Positions 17,720 through 25,325 of a stretch of DNA of 46,937 nt are shown piece after piece. The stretch is from Candidatus Sumerlaeota bacterium. GTDB lineage: Bacteria > Sumerlaeota > Sumerlaeia > JADFCT01. A program made the position numbers and the translations under genes. Position 1 is the stretch's first letter, and every line of letters begins with the position of its first letter. The notes under the pieces are model-generated. The model saw only the letters and a list, made by a program, of their open reading frames with translations, did not search any database and had not been told where the DNA came from. The DNA is taken from NCBI GenBank assembly GCA_026398575.1, contig JAPLSP010000058.1:1-46937 (forward strand). Reading direction: 5' to 3'.

Positions 17720-20425
17720 AAATTCATACAGCTCATTCCCTCCCCACTGCCCCAATCTTTTCAATTGCCCGGAATCTATCAATCGCTGTATTCCCAAAAG
17801 GCTGTTGACGCGGTGGTTGGCTTCGTTGGGGACGCGCAGATAATGGCGGATTCCCAAATCCTTCAATCCCTGGAGCAAGCGGTCAGGCGGCTCGCCCCAA
17901 AGCTTTTGCGTTTCCCAATCGTCCAGATGAACCAGCGTGATCGAAGGATCATAGAGCAAATGGCGATTCTCATGCGTCAGGATGCGCGCGCCTTTGCAGC
18001 GCGCATTGACTTCCTTGATCATGTCGGCGTCGGGGCCATAGCGCAATCGGATTACTTCTCCCTGAGTCATGCCCGGACTGCGCAGCGCGCGCAACTCAAC
18101 GTCGAATATCTTCATGCCCATCAGCGCCGACGAAAGCCCAGGGCAAATCGCCGCGGCGAAAACGCACGCCACCAAGAGCTGCTTCCAAGGCGCGCGCCGC
18201 ACGGCCTCCAACACAAACACGCAGAACACCGGCCACGCCGCCAGCGCGGGCGAGATTTGATAAACATAAAAATCCGCCAACGCCAGATGATAAACAAATA
18301 ATCCGCCCATCAGAATCAAACTCAGCAACGCAATGCGGTCCAAATCCGAAATCCTCAAGTTCAGGCGCCGCCCTTCCCTTTCGGGGAGTTCCGGGGGCCG
18401 AGGGCCGAGTTCCGGGTTCCGAGTTTCAAGTTCCGGGTTCCGAGTTCCGAGTTCCGAGTTCCGAGTTCCGGGTTCCGAGACTTCAGTTCCGAGTTCCGAG
18501 TTCCGAGTTCCGGGTTCCTTTCCTCCCTCCGCCTGTTGAGAGTGGACGAGGTGGACGGGGTGGACGCAGTGGACCTCTTGGCGTCTCCCCTCTCCCGCCT
18601 CCTGTCTTCTGTCTTCTGTCTCCTGCCTCCTCCTGGGGAGCGCATGTCTCAATCCCGCGGCCATCGCCAGCAAGACTCCCGGAATCACCCATGCGAATAA
18701 AAATGGCTGCCATTGCCAGGACTGGAAGTACGCATAAAAGAACCACGGAGCATACCGAATCTTGTGCCACAGCGTCAATTCCTCAAAAGGAATCCCAAGC
18801 ACGTTATCGGCGATCCGGGCCAGTCCGACGCCGTTGACGCGCCATTCGTGAGTTGCCGATTCCATGACCGTTTCATTGATGTGAATGCCGCCGAAGAGGC
18901 GCGGAAAAAACGCATAGACCGGATTTCCCGTCAAGACTTCATTGCGCGCGTACCACGTCGAAGCCATCAAGACCCCAACGACAGCCAGGCTCCAGAAAAA
19001 TTTCGTTCGCAGCAGATCGCGCAATCCGCAGCGGGCGATGATTTCAGACTGGGCCGGCGGGCCGTCCTGCCTGATCTCGCCTTGCTCCAAGGCGCGCACG
19101 CTATAGTAGAGACTTGCGACGCCGGACTGCTCGGCTTCTTGCCGCAAAACGGCAATGTCCTCCCGCGTCAAACGGCGGCGCGCATGAGCCAGGATGATCG
19201 CCACGCCCCAAACTCCCCAGAGCGATAGCAGGAGATAGTTGATGTGCGAGGCGCCGGCGCAGACGAGCGTCATCGCGACCAGGCAACCGGGCAAGGCGGT
19301 TTCGATATAGAGCGAAGCCAGATAAAGAAACGCGAGGGTGAATAGAATCGCAAAGGAATAATCCGAGGCGTAGATGAAGTAGATCATGCCAAGCGGAACC
19401 GCGCGGAAGAGGAGCGTGACCAGGATGGCGATCATGCGATGCCGCGTCAGGCGCAAGACCCAGTGATAGCAGAGCGCGCACGCGGCGAGGCCGGCCAGCG
19501 GCGAGGCGATCTGCCCGCACAGCGGACTCCAAACGCCCGCCAGCGCAGGTCCCGTCGCGGCGAACGTGGGAAAAAGGTGCGGATAATTCGCCCCCAGACC
19601 AATGCCCACCTGCGCGACGGCCTTGAACGGAAAGGCCTGCTGGAGGAAGGTCATGCGCGCGTATCCGAGATAAAGGATCAGCGAATCCCAATACGTCTCG
19701 GCGTATCCGGCGCCGTGATAAAACGTGAGGGCGGTGATGAGCGCAATGAGCGCAAACGCGGCCGCATAGACCAGCTTGCTCGCTACGCCCGGCAGCGGCA
19801 GAATCGTGTCGGCGTATTCCTCCCGCGCCGCCTGCCGCTCGTTCGCGCGCTTGCTGACGGGGTTTTCGACGGGCCGGCCATCTTCAATGTAAGGGCGATG
19901 CTGCCGGCGGCGCGCCGCAATCAGCAGGATCAGAATCAACGCCGCTGAAGCGATGACGATCGGTCCGCGCCTGAAGAGATGCGCCATCGCCAGCAGCTCG
20001 GTCACAAGTCCTGTGAGCGAAAGTCCGATCACGCCCGCGACGCACAGGTGCGCCACGCGCGGCAGATAAGTCTCCCAAAGCCTGAGCGTGAGGCGCCCGC
20101 ACAAGAGACAAACCAGAATCCACCCAAACGCAGCCCAGATCACCGGGTCCCATGAGGCGGGAGACGCAAGCGCATCCAACCATCCAACGATCTTTGCGCC
20201 TGAAATATCGTAAGGCTCGATGGCGGCGGCGAAGACCGAATAAAGAGCGGGACGGTAGAACCCGCCCTGTCCCGGGGCCGGCGGCTGCGCCCAGCGCCAC
20301 TGCAGATAAAAGAAATGCGCCACCACCGCGCAGCAAACAAGACAAACGGCGGCGCTAATTAATCCTTCAGAACGATTAGCGAGCCCTGCTGTTGTTTGAT
20401 TATGGGTATCCGAAGAGTCTTCCAT
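17717..20425 (-). CDS. Large polytopic membrane protein, probably glycosyltransferase-like
   Basis: The 902-residue protein has many hydrophobic helices (for example ISAAVCLVCCAVVAHFF, FGWILVCLLCG and LVYAAAFALIALITALTF). The mid-length loops and short soluble C-terminus resemble GT-C or O-antigen-related membrane glycosyltransferases. An HxG-x-YAETYWDSLILYLGYARM segment after helix 5 or 6 could form the active-site loop. Specific motifs are not decisive. Its place among rfb, GT4 and nucleotide-sugar genes supports a role in surface glycan assembly. Residues about 596-680 are a highly charged insert (RRQETEDRRQEAGEG, then GTRNSELGT-type repeats) translated from three kinds of short tandem DNA repeat between two helices. 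This looks like repeat DNA captured in frame. The gene starts 20 bases after the HEPN gene. Confidence 0.75.
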   Translation of the reverse strand: MEDSSDTHNQTTAGLANRSEGLISAAVCLVCCAVVAHFFYLQWRWAQPPAPGQGGFYRPALYSVFAAAIEPYDISGAKIVGWLDALASPASWDPVIWAAFGWILVCLLCGRLTLRLWETYLPRVAHLCVAGVIGLSLTGLVTELLAMAHLFRRGPIVIASAALILILLIAARRRQHRPYIEDGRPVENPVSKRANERQAAREEYADTILPLPGVASKLVYAAAFALIALITALTFYHGAGYAETYWDSLILYLGYARMTFLQQAFPFKAVAQVGIGLGANYPHLFPTFAATGPALAGVWSPLCGQIASPLAGLAACALCYHWVLRLTRHRMIAILVTLLFRAVPLGMIYFIYASDYSFAILFTLAFLYLASLYIETALPGCLVAMTLVCAGASHINYLLLSLWGVWGVAIILAHARRRLTREDIAVLRQEAEQSGVASLYYSVRALEQGEIRQDGPPAQSEIIARCGLRDLLRTKFFWSLAVVGVLMASTWYARNEVLTGNPVYAFFPRLFGGIHINETVMESATHEWRVNGVGLARIADNVLGIPFEELTLWHKIRYAPWFFYAYFQSWQWQPFLFAWVIPGVLLAMAAGLRHALPRRRQETEDRRQEAGEGRRQEVHCVHPVHLVHSQQAEGGKEPGTRNSELGTEVSEPGTRNSELGTRNPELETRNPELGPRPPELPEREGRRLNLRISDLDRIALLSLILMGGLFVYHLALADFYVYQISPALAAWPVFCVFVLEAVRRAPWKQLLVACVFAAAICPGLSSALMGMKIFDVELRALRSPGMTQGEVIRLRYGPDADMIKEVNARCKGARILTHENRHLLYDPSITLVHLDDWETQKLWGEPPDRLLQGLKDLGIRHYLRVPNEANHRVNSLLGIQRLIDSGQLKRLGQWGGNELYEF
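18387..18640. repeat. Three short-tandem-repeat types inside a coding sequence
   Basis: On the plus strand, 18387-18519 repeats GTTCCGA/GGTTCCG heptamers, 18543-18573 repeats GTGGACGAG-like nonamers, and 18599-18632 repeats TGTCTTC/TGTCTCC units. All stay in frame with the minus-strand membrane protein gene and encode its charged insert. The same style of repeat is otherwise found only between genes in this window (17518-17719 and 22592-22716). Confidence 0.85.
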
Positions 20426-20445
20426 GTAGGCAATTTTCAGCCACC

Positions 20446-20973
20446 TTATTCAGGGGAACGTTCTATAGAGGCAAGGATGTCAGGCAATTTGGGGCAAATT
20501 CGATCTCTGATATCCTGGAAACGCTTGATATCATCATTCCACAAAAAAGAGCCCTTGTCGGCTGGCGCAACCCAGCTACCTTTGTCATCTTTAAATGGAT
20601 ATTCCGTGTTGGGCGGGACAGGTTGACCGGGTGGTGGATTCGTTGGCGCCAAACCGCAAAGATCCATCACACCTATCCTGAAGCTTTCATCCAGCAAAAA
20701 AGCCAAATCATCGTAGAACGTCCTTGTTTTCTTTTTGGAGAGATGCTCCAACACACTAAATAGCGCGGAGACACCATGGGTGAAACGTGGACATGGGTCC
20801 ACGATGCCTCTTTCAACCAGACTGAGCACGATGGCTTTAAGCGCTTTTTCCACTGCCTGCTGATATTTCGCAATTACTTGGCAATAGGTCCATACCTCCT
20901 CACGCTGCAACAGCCTTTTCGCGGCGCAAAGATCGCAATCCACTTGCCGGAGATATGCCCATGCCTGGCTCAT
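20446..20973 (-). CDS. HEPN-domain protein
   Basis: The 175-residue protein is mainly helical and has the hallmark of the HEPN family: QVIAKYQQAVEKALKAIVL, followed by a loop with RFTHGVSALFSVLEHL, in the position where HEPN proteins carry the R..H region. HEPN proteins are often RNases or the toxin or regulatory half of two-gene modules paired with nucleotidyltransferases. Here the insert GLAPTNPPPGQPVPPNTEYPF between helices is unusual. The ATG overlaps the stop of the upstream small gene by one base (TAATG), so the pair is translationally coupled. Base composition is more AT-rich than the flanking rfb and membrane protein genes, which suggests separate ancestry. The catalytic state cannot be judged from sequence alone. 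Confidence 0.75.
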   Translation of the reverse strand: MSQAWAYLRQVDCDLCAAKRLLQREEVWTYCQVIAKYQQAVEKALKAIVLSLVERGIVDPCPRFTHGVSALFSVLEHLSKKKTRTFYDDLAFLLDESFRIGVMDLCGLAPTNPPPGQPVPPNTEYPFKDDKGSWVAPADKGSFLWNDDIKRFQDIRDRICPKLPDILASIERSPE

Positions 20974-21359
20974 TAAATTCGCTCGAGGAAACTTGCGCCC
21001 CGCTTGCTTCTATGAAGCACCTTGAAATCGTTTGTTTGTTTGGATTTGCGCAATTGCCTGATAATTTTCCAATTCTCTCTTAGTGCGGTTTCCATCTCTT
21101 CCGGATTCGTAAGAATTAGATGCAGCCGCTGATCCGCGCGCATGGGAAATCCCGGCGTAGAAGCATACCCAATTTCAAGCATTTGTCTGTCATTTGAAAC
21201 CACGTTTCCCCTAAAACGGTCTGCTACCTCAAACAAATAGATATCTTCCACTTTGGGTTTCGGTGAAAAATAAACCGCCAACAGCAAAGGCTCATGTTTT
21301 ATTTTTCGGTGATCCTGCACCAATTTTTTTAGTGGCTCCTTATATTCGAGAAAAGGCAT
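20973..21359 (-). CDS. Small partner protein of the HEPN gene, unknown family
   Basis: The 128-residue protein starts MPFLEYKEPLKKLVQDH. Its centre reads LAVYFSPKPKVEDIYLFEV, then LEIGYASTPGFPM and LHLILTNPEEMETAL, ending in a basic tail. It lacks the GS...D.D motif of the MNT nucleotidyltransferases that normally accompany HEPN proteins, and no Walker or DNA-binding motif is visible. I recall similar small uncharacterised proteins with a DI.L.EV...STPGFP...LHL.LTNPEE layout but cannot name a family. ATG 21359 is chosen over one at 21431 because AGAGGAG lies eight bases upstream. The gene overlaps the HEPN start by one base. It may be the antidote or regulator of the HEPN protein. Confidence 0.68.
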   Translation of the reverse strand: MPFLEYKEPLKKLVQDHRKIKHEPLLLAVYFSPKPKVEDIYLFEVADRFRGNVVSNDRQMLEIGYASTPGFPMRADQRLHLILTNPEEMETALRENWKIIRQLRKSKQTNDFKVLHRSKRGASFLERI

Positions 21360-21391
21360 ACATTTTCTCCTCTCACAATGATCCTCAAAGC

Positions 21392-21420
21392 AGAATAGAA
21401 ACCATGGATTGCAGATGCAA
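21392..21420 (-). promoter_or_regulatory. Possible sigma70-type promoter for the HEPN pair
   Basis: Read on the minus strand, TTGCAT (21415-21420) and TATTCT (21392-21397) are separated by 17 bases and lie about 30 bases before the start of the small partner gene. The spacing is ideal and the hexamers are moderate matches. It would let the HEPN pair be transcribed independently of rfbB. Confidence 0.4.
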
Positions 21421-21467
21421 GCCTTATTCATGCGCCTCGAATGAAACTGCTATGAGGATTCCTTGCC

Positions 21468-22550
21468 TTATTTCGCGAGTCCCAACCGCTGGCGGTTATA
21501 CTTGCCTTCCAGAACTTTTTGGCGCCACTCGCAGTGGTCGAGATACCAGCGCACGGTGCGGCGGATGCCGTCTTCGAAAGTGTGCGACGGCGCCCAACCG
21601 AGCTCGCGGCGGATTTTGGAGGCGTCTATCGCGTAGCGGCGGTCGTGGCCGGGGCGGTCGGGGACGAATGTGATCAAATCCTCGTAGCGCTTGAGGCCGC
21701 GTTCGGCGAGCGCGGGATTCGCGGCGGCCGGCGCCATCGTTTCGAGCGCGGCGCAAATTTGCTCGACGGTCTCGATATTCGCGCGTTCGCTGCCGCCGCC
21801 GATGTTGTACTTTTCGCCCCGGACGCCGCGCCGCAGAACCACCAGGATCGCTTCGCAATGATCCTCGACGTAAAGCCAGTCGCGGACGTTGCCGCCGTCG
21901 CCGTAAACCGGAACCGCGCGCCCATCGAGCAGATTGAGGATCGTCAGCGGCATCAGTTTCTCGGGGAACTGGAACGGCCCGTAGTTGTTCGAGCAATTGG
22001 TAAGCAGCACGGGCAGATGATAGGTCTCGTGCCAGGCGCGCACGAGATGATCGGCGCCGGCCTTGGAGGCCGCGTAGGGAGAGTTGGGCGCGTAGGGCGT
22101 CGTTTCGCTGAAGCTGCCGGTTTCGCCCAAGGTTCCATAGACTTCATCCGTTGAAATGTGCAGGAAGCGGAAGCGTTCGCGTACGGCGACCCCAAGCCGC
22201 GCAAAGTATTTCCGCGCCGCTTCGAGCAGAACGAAGGTTCCAACCACATTCGTGGTGACGAACGGCGACGGATCGTCAATCGAGCGGTCCACGTGGCTTT
22301 CGGCGGCGAAGTTGACAGCGATCGAAGGCTGGTATTTCTCGAAGAGCGCTTCGACGGCGGCGCGATCCGCAATATCGCCCTCCACAAAAACAAACCGCGG
22401 ATCGTCCGCCACTTCGTCAAGGCTGCACCGATTGCCCGCATAAGTGAGCTTGTCCAGAACGACGACGCGGTTCTCGGTTTTTTCAAGCGCGAGCCGGACG
22501 AAATTGGCGCCGATGAATCCGGCCCCTCCCGTGACAATCATTGTTTCCAT
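21468..22550 (-). CDS. rfbB: dTDP-glucose 4,6-dehydratase
   Basis: The 360-residue protein is a full-length extended short-chain dehydrogenase. It has the NAD-binding motif GGAGFIG (8-14), [11 protein letters not shown], a [11 protein letters not shown] segment, a STDEVYG motif with the active-site Thr-Asp-Glu, the catalytic YAASK (about 158-162), and [12 protein letters not shown] near the substrate site. It converts dTDP-glucose to dTDP-4-keto-6-deoxyglucose, the second step toward dTDP-rhamnose. The next enzyme, RfbC, is encoded just upstream in the same direction. RfbA and RfbD are not in the window. A 151-base spacer of short tandem repeats separates rfbB from rfbC. Confidence 0.95.
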   Translation of the reverse strand: METMIVTGGAGFIGANFVRLALEKTENRVVVLDKLTYAGNRCSLDEVADDPRFVFVEGDIADRAAVEALFEKYQPSIAVNFAAESHVDRSIDDPSPFVTTNVVGTFVLLEAARKYFARLGVAVRERFRFLHISTDEVYGTLGETGSFSETTPYAPNSPYAASKAGADHLVRAWHETYHLPVLLTNCSNNYGPFQFPEKLMPLTILNLLDGRAVPVYGDGGNVRDWLYVEDHCEAILVVLRRGVRGEKYNIGGGSERANIETVEQICAALETMAPAAANPALAERGLKRYEDLITFVPDRPGHDRRYAIDASKIRRELGWAPSHTFEDGIRRTVRWYLDHCEWRQKVLEGKYNRQRLGLAK

Positions 22551-22591
22551 GCGACTAGCCTCATATTAGAGATATGGCACTCTCACCTGGA

Positions 22592-22716
22592 GATTTGAAA
22601 TCTGAAATCTGAAATCTGAAATCTGAAATTGGCCTTTGGCCTTTGAAATTTGAAATTGGCCTTTGGCCTTTGGACATTGGACATTGGAAATTGGATATTG
22701 ATCATTGGATATTGGC
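22592..22716. repeat. Short tandem repeats between rfbC and rfbB
   Basis: Runs of TGAAATC heptamers (22592-22630) are followed by TGGCCTT units, and then TTGGATA/TTGGACA units to about 22716. The right end overlaps the last codons and the stop of rfbC. This is intergenic repeat DNA of the same general type as at 17518-17719, but AT-rich. Confidence 0.85.
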
Positions 22717-23274
22717 AGTATAAGCGCCTTCTTTGGGCAATCGCTCGAGCGCATCTTTGAGCGACAGCGCCGCCTCATCCTTGGGGGACAAAATGGGATC
22801 GGATATCGGCCAATGGATGGCGATATCCGGATCGTCCCATCGTATCGCCATTTCATCCTTGGGGTCGTAAAAATCCGCGCACTTATATTCGATCTGCGCC
22901 TCGGGACTCATGACGCAGAAGCCGTGCGCAAATCCCGCCGGGATATAGGTCTGGTGGAAATTGGCGGCTGACAAATAAAGCCCGACCCATTGTCCGAACG
23001 TGTGTGACCCGCGCCGCAAGTCCACGGCCACGTCGTAAATCTCGCCTTCGATCACGCGCACCAGCTTGGCCTGGGGATGCTCGCGCTGCAAATGCAGTCC
23101 GCGCAGCGTCCGCCCGACGGAGCGCGAATGATTATCCTGCACGAAGTTTTCCGGGATGCCGGCGACGCGGTACTTGTTGGCGTTGAAGAATTCCAGAAAA
23201 AATCCCCGCTGATCGTAATACACGTCCGGTTCAATGAGTAACAGGTTGGCGATCTTGGTCTTGATAACGCGCAT
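22702..23274 (-). CDS. rfbC: dTDP-4-dehydrorhamnose 3,5-epimerase
   Basis: The 190-residue protein is a cupin-type epimerase of normal length. It shows IEPDVYYDQRGFFLEFFN, the catalytic base region in DNHSRSVGRTLRGLHLQ, KLVRVIEGEIYDVAVDLRRGS, and YIPAGFAHGFCVMS. It epimerises C3 and C5 of dTDP-4-keto-6-deoxyglucose to give the L-rhamnose precursor. It is the first gene of the minus-strand polysaccharide cluster. Its last residues (ANIQ) come from a tandem DNA repeat that continues into the spacer. Confidence 0.95.
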   Translation of the reverse strand: MRVIKTKIANLLLIEPDVYYDQRGFFLEFFNANKYRVAGIPENFVQDNHSRSVGRTLRGLHLQREHPQAKLVRVIEGEIYDVAVDLRRGSHTFGQWVGLYLSAANFHQTYIPAGFAHGFCVMSPEAQIEYKCADFYDPKDEMAIRWDDPDIAIHWPISDPILSPKDEAALSLKDALERLPKEGAYTANIQ

Positions 23275-23447
23275 GAGCCTTCCCTTTCACGGCGCAGTTT
23301 GAAAAGCCGGGGATCATTCTGAACGACCGGACTATACGCCGCCGCGAGCCGGGATTTCAAGCCTTAGTGCCAATATCCATAAATTCAATGACATGAATTC
23401 CTGCCAAGTATTCAGATACAGAAGAGAAATTATTGCGGTTAGGAGCG

Positions 23448-23564
23448 GCGCCAGCATTTGGAGTGCGGTTGCTTGCTGCCGCTTTTGCTTCGATATTCCG
23501 CAAGATTGGCCATGCAAAAGCAAGATTGGCCATGCAAAAGCGGCAGCAAGCAACCGCACTCCAA
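23448..23564. repeat. Perfect 41-bp inverted repeat
   Basis: The arms 23448-23488 and 23524-23564 are exact reverse complements and contain TTGGAGTGCGGTTGCTTGC. The 35-base loop, together with the edge of the right arm, includes two direct copies of AGATTGGCCATGCAAAAG. It lies in the 348-base gap between the end of rluB and the start of rfbC. No gene is seen in that gap. No terminator T-tract is attached. Confidence 0.92.
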
Positions 23565-23622
23565 ATGCTGGCGCTGGCTTCCATTGCATTACTTCACCAG
23601 CAATCAGATATAAGCGCGGGAG

Positions 23623-24552
23623 CTATTCCTCAGTGCGCTTGGGAAGGCGGCCACGACCGCGATTCGCGGCAGGTGGCTGATCCTGCCTGGGCGCCGTGCG
23701 ATCGCGCTTGGACGCAGGCGGTCGGTCTTGCCTGGATGATTTATAGACGCGCTTGGCCGCAGACGGCTGATCTTGCTTGAGCGCCTTGCCGCCATGTTTG
23801 GCAGCCGACGACTGGTCTTTCTTTAATGCCTTGCGGAACTCGGCCTCGAGCGCGCGCAATTCATGCGGCGTCAGGTCGCGCACCTCGCCCGGCTTCATGC
23901 CGCTTGCGTTCAGCGGGCCGATGCGCAGGCGCCGCAGACGGATCACATGCAGCCCGACGGCTTCGCACATGCGGCGGATTTGGTGCTGGCGGCCTTCGCG
24001 CAGGATGATGTTGAAACGCGAACGGTCCGGTTCGATGTCAATCGCCGAAATCTGCGTCGGCTGCGTGGGGCCGTCTTCGAGTTTTATCCCGCCGGCCATG
24101 CGATCGGCTTGTTCCGCAGTCAGCCGTCCGCGCACCGTGACGCGATACTCCTTTTCAATGTGGTAGCGTGGATGCGTCAGGTGGTGCGTGAGCGTCCCGT
24201 CATTCGTCAGCAGCAGCAATCCTTCGCTGTCACGGTCAAGCCGCCCGACCGGATAAAGGCGCTCCGGATATTTCGAGAGCCAGGGCTGGAGCGTTTTGTC
24301 GGTTTTGGGGTCCTCAACGGTGGTGACGATGCCGCGCGGCTTATAGAAGATGATCACGCGCGTGCGTTCCTGCGGGCGGACGGGTTTGCCATCCACCGCA
24401 ACGCGATCGCGTTCCATATCCACCTTGGCGCCGGCCTCGGCGACAGGCTTGCCATTGATGCGCACGCGCCCCTTCGCGATCATCTCATCAGCCCCGCGCC
24501 GCGACGCCACGCCGCAGCGGGCGAGATATTTGTTAATTCGTTCGGTCGCCAT
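23623..24552 (-). CDS. rluB: RluB/RsuA-type rRNA pseudouridine synthase
   Basis: The 309-residue protein has an N-terminal S4 RNA-binding domain (MATERINKYLARCGVASRRG), then the pseudouridine synthase domain with YKPRGIVTTVED, the catalytic aspartate Asp106 in VGRLDRDSEGLLLLTNDG, EKEYRVTVRG and LREGRQHQIRRMCEA. It isomerises a uridine in 23S (RluB) or 16S (RsuA) rRNA. RluB is favoured but not certain. The last 65 residues or so are a basic tail of loosely repeated units (KALKQDQPSAAKR, SRQDRPPASKR, PRQDQPPAANR) that may help RNA binding. ATG 24552 is chosen because family similarity starts there and GAAGGGAA precedes it. The frame runs open to 24912 through a large inverted repeat. Confidence 0.92.
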   Translation of the reverse strand: MATERINKYLARCGVASRRGADEMIAKGRVRINGKPVAEAGAKVDMERDRVAVDGKPVRPQERTRVIIFYKPRGIVTTVEDPKTDKTLQPWLSKYPERLYPVGRLDRDSEGLLLLTNDGTLTHHLTHPRYHIEKEYRVTVRGRLTAEQADRMAGGIKLEDGPTQPTQISAIDIEPDRSRFNIILREGRQHQIRRMCEAVGLHVIRLRRLRIGPLNASGMKPGEVRDLTPHELRALEAEFRKALKKDQSSAAKHGGKALKQDQPSAAKRVYKSSRQDRPPASKRDRTAPRQDQPPAANRGRGRLPKRTEE

Positions 24553-24706
24553 CGGACAATTCCCTTCGACCCGCATTGAATCCGAAAACACCGCGTCCCG
24601 ACAAGGGCGGATTTTGGTGAGACTGCCGCAGCAGTACGCCCCGCGCTGTAGCTTGGCAATCCCAAAGCCAGCATTCGCCGGGAGCGAAAAAATATGATCC
24701 ACCAAG

Positions 24707-24830
24707 ATTGGCGGCAAATGGTAGGCTGGCCCGCTCCGTCGGGCGGCGCCGCGCGCTAATGCCGTCTGGCTGGCAAATGAGCGCGCGGCGCCGCCCGACG
24801 GAGCGGGCCAGCCTACCATTTGCCGCCAAT
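24707..24830. repeat. Perfect 51-bp inverted repeat (CCCGCTCCGTCGGGC family)
   Basis: The arms 24707-24757 and 24780-24830 are exact reverse complements (ATTGGCGGCAAATGG through CGCCGCGCGCT) with a 22-base loop. A diverged member with AATGGTAGGCC...CCCGCTCCGTCGG starts at about 46884 and runs off the window. The element occupies much of the 536-base gap 24553-25088. The remainder (24831-25088) holds no gene I can support. Confidence 0.92.
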
Positions 24831-25088
24831 TCACGGAAGGGCGCAAGAACCTGCTTGAGGCTTGCTGCATAGAAATCGCGCGGTTTGTACCCCTTCCGCA
24901 AAATCCTGTCACTTTTTCGAGGCTTGACAGGACCGGCGCCGGAGGGTAGATGCTGTGTCAGGGGATGACACTGAAACGATTCATTTGCATTGAAAATAAG
25001 CTACAGCATATCCGCAGAGCAAACGCGCTGATGGACTTGAGAACGCCGGATATTGTCACTCCGCTTAATATGCTTGGAGGTGAATGAA

Positions 25089-25295
25089 ATGGAACAGGAC
25101 GCCCTCATCGAAGACGTGCGCGATGCGCGCCGTCAAATATCCGCTGAATGCAGCGGCGATATATGGAAGCTATTCAGCCACTATACAGCGATACAAAACA
25201 AAATGCGCGAAATCGGCAACTATTCCTTCCTTTCGAATTCTAATATGGCCTCTGACGCCAATCAAGCCGCAGCGGCTGTATCCTCGCCGCATTGA
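25089..25295 (+). CDS. Small conserved hypothetical protein
   Basis: The 68-residue protein (MEQDALIEDVRDARRQIS, then SHYTAIQNKMREIG) looks like a family of very short bacterial proteins with a D..I.EVR..R..I......D......Y......R..G layout. These are common next to toxin-antitoxin or PIN genes, although their function is not established. ATG 25089 has a strong GGAGG eight bases upstream. It lies 30 bases before the radical SAM gene, in the same direction. The ending ANQAAAAVSSPH is low-complexity. A role as a small antitoxin-like protein is only a guess. Confidence 0.65.
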   Translation: MEQDALIEDVRDARRQISAECSGDIWKLFSHYTAIQNKMREIGNYSFLSNSNMASDANQAAAAVSSPH

Positions 25296-25325
25296 ACTCC
25301 TGGCAATTCAATTCGAGCACACGCA

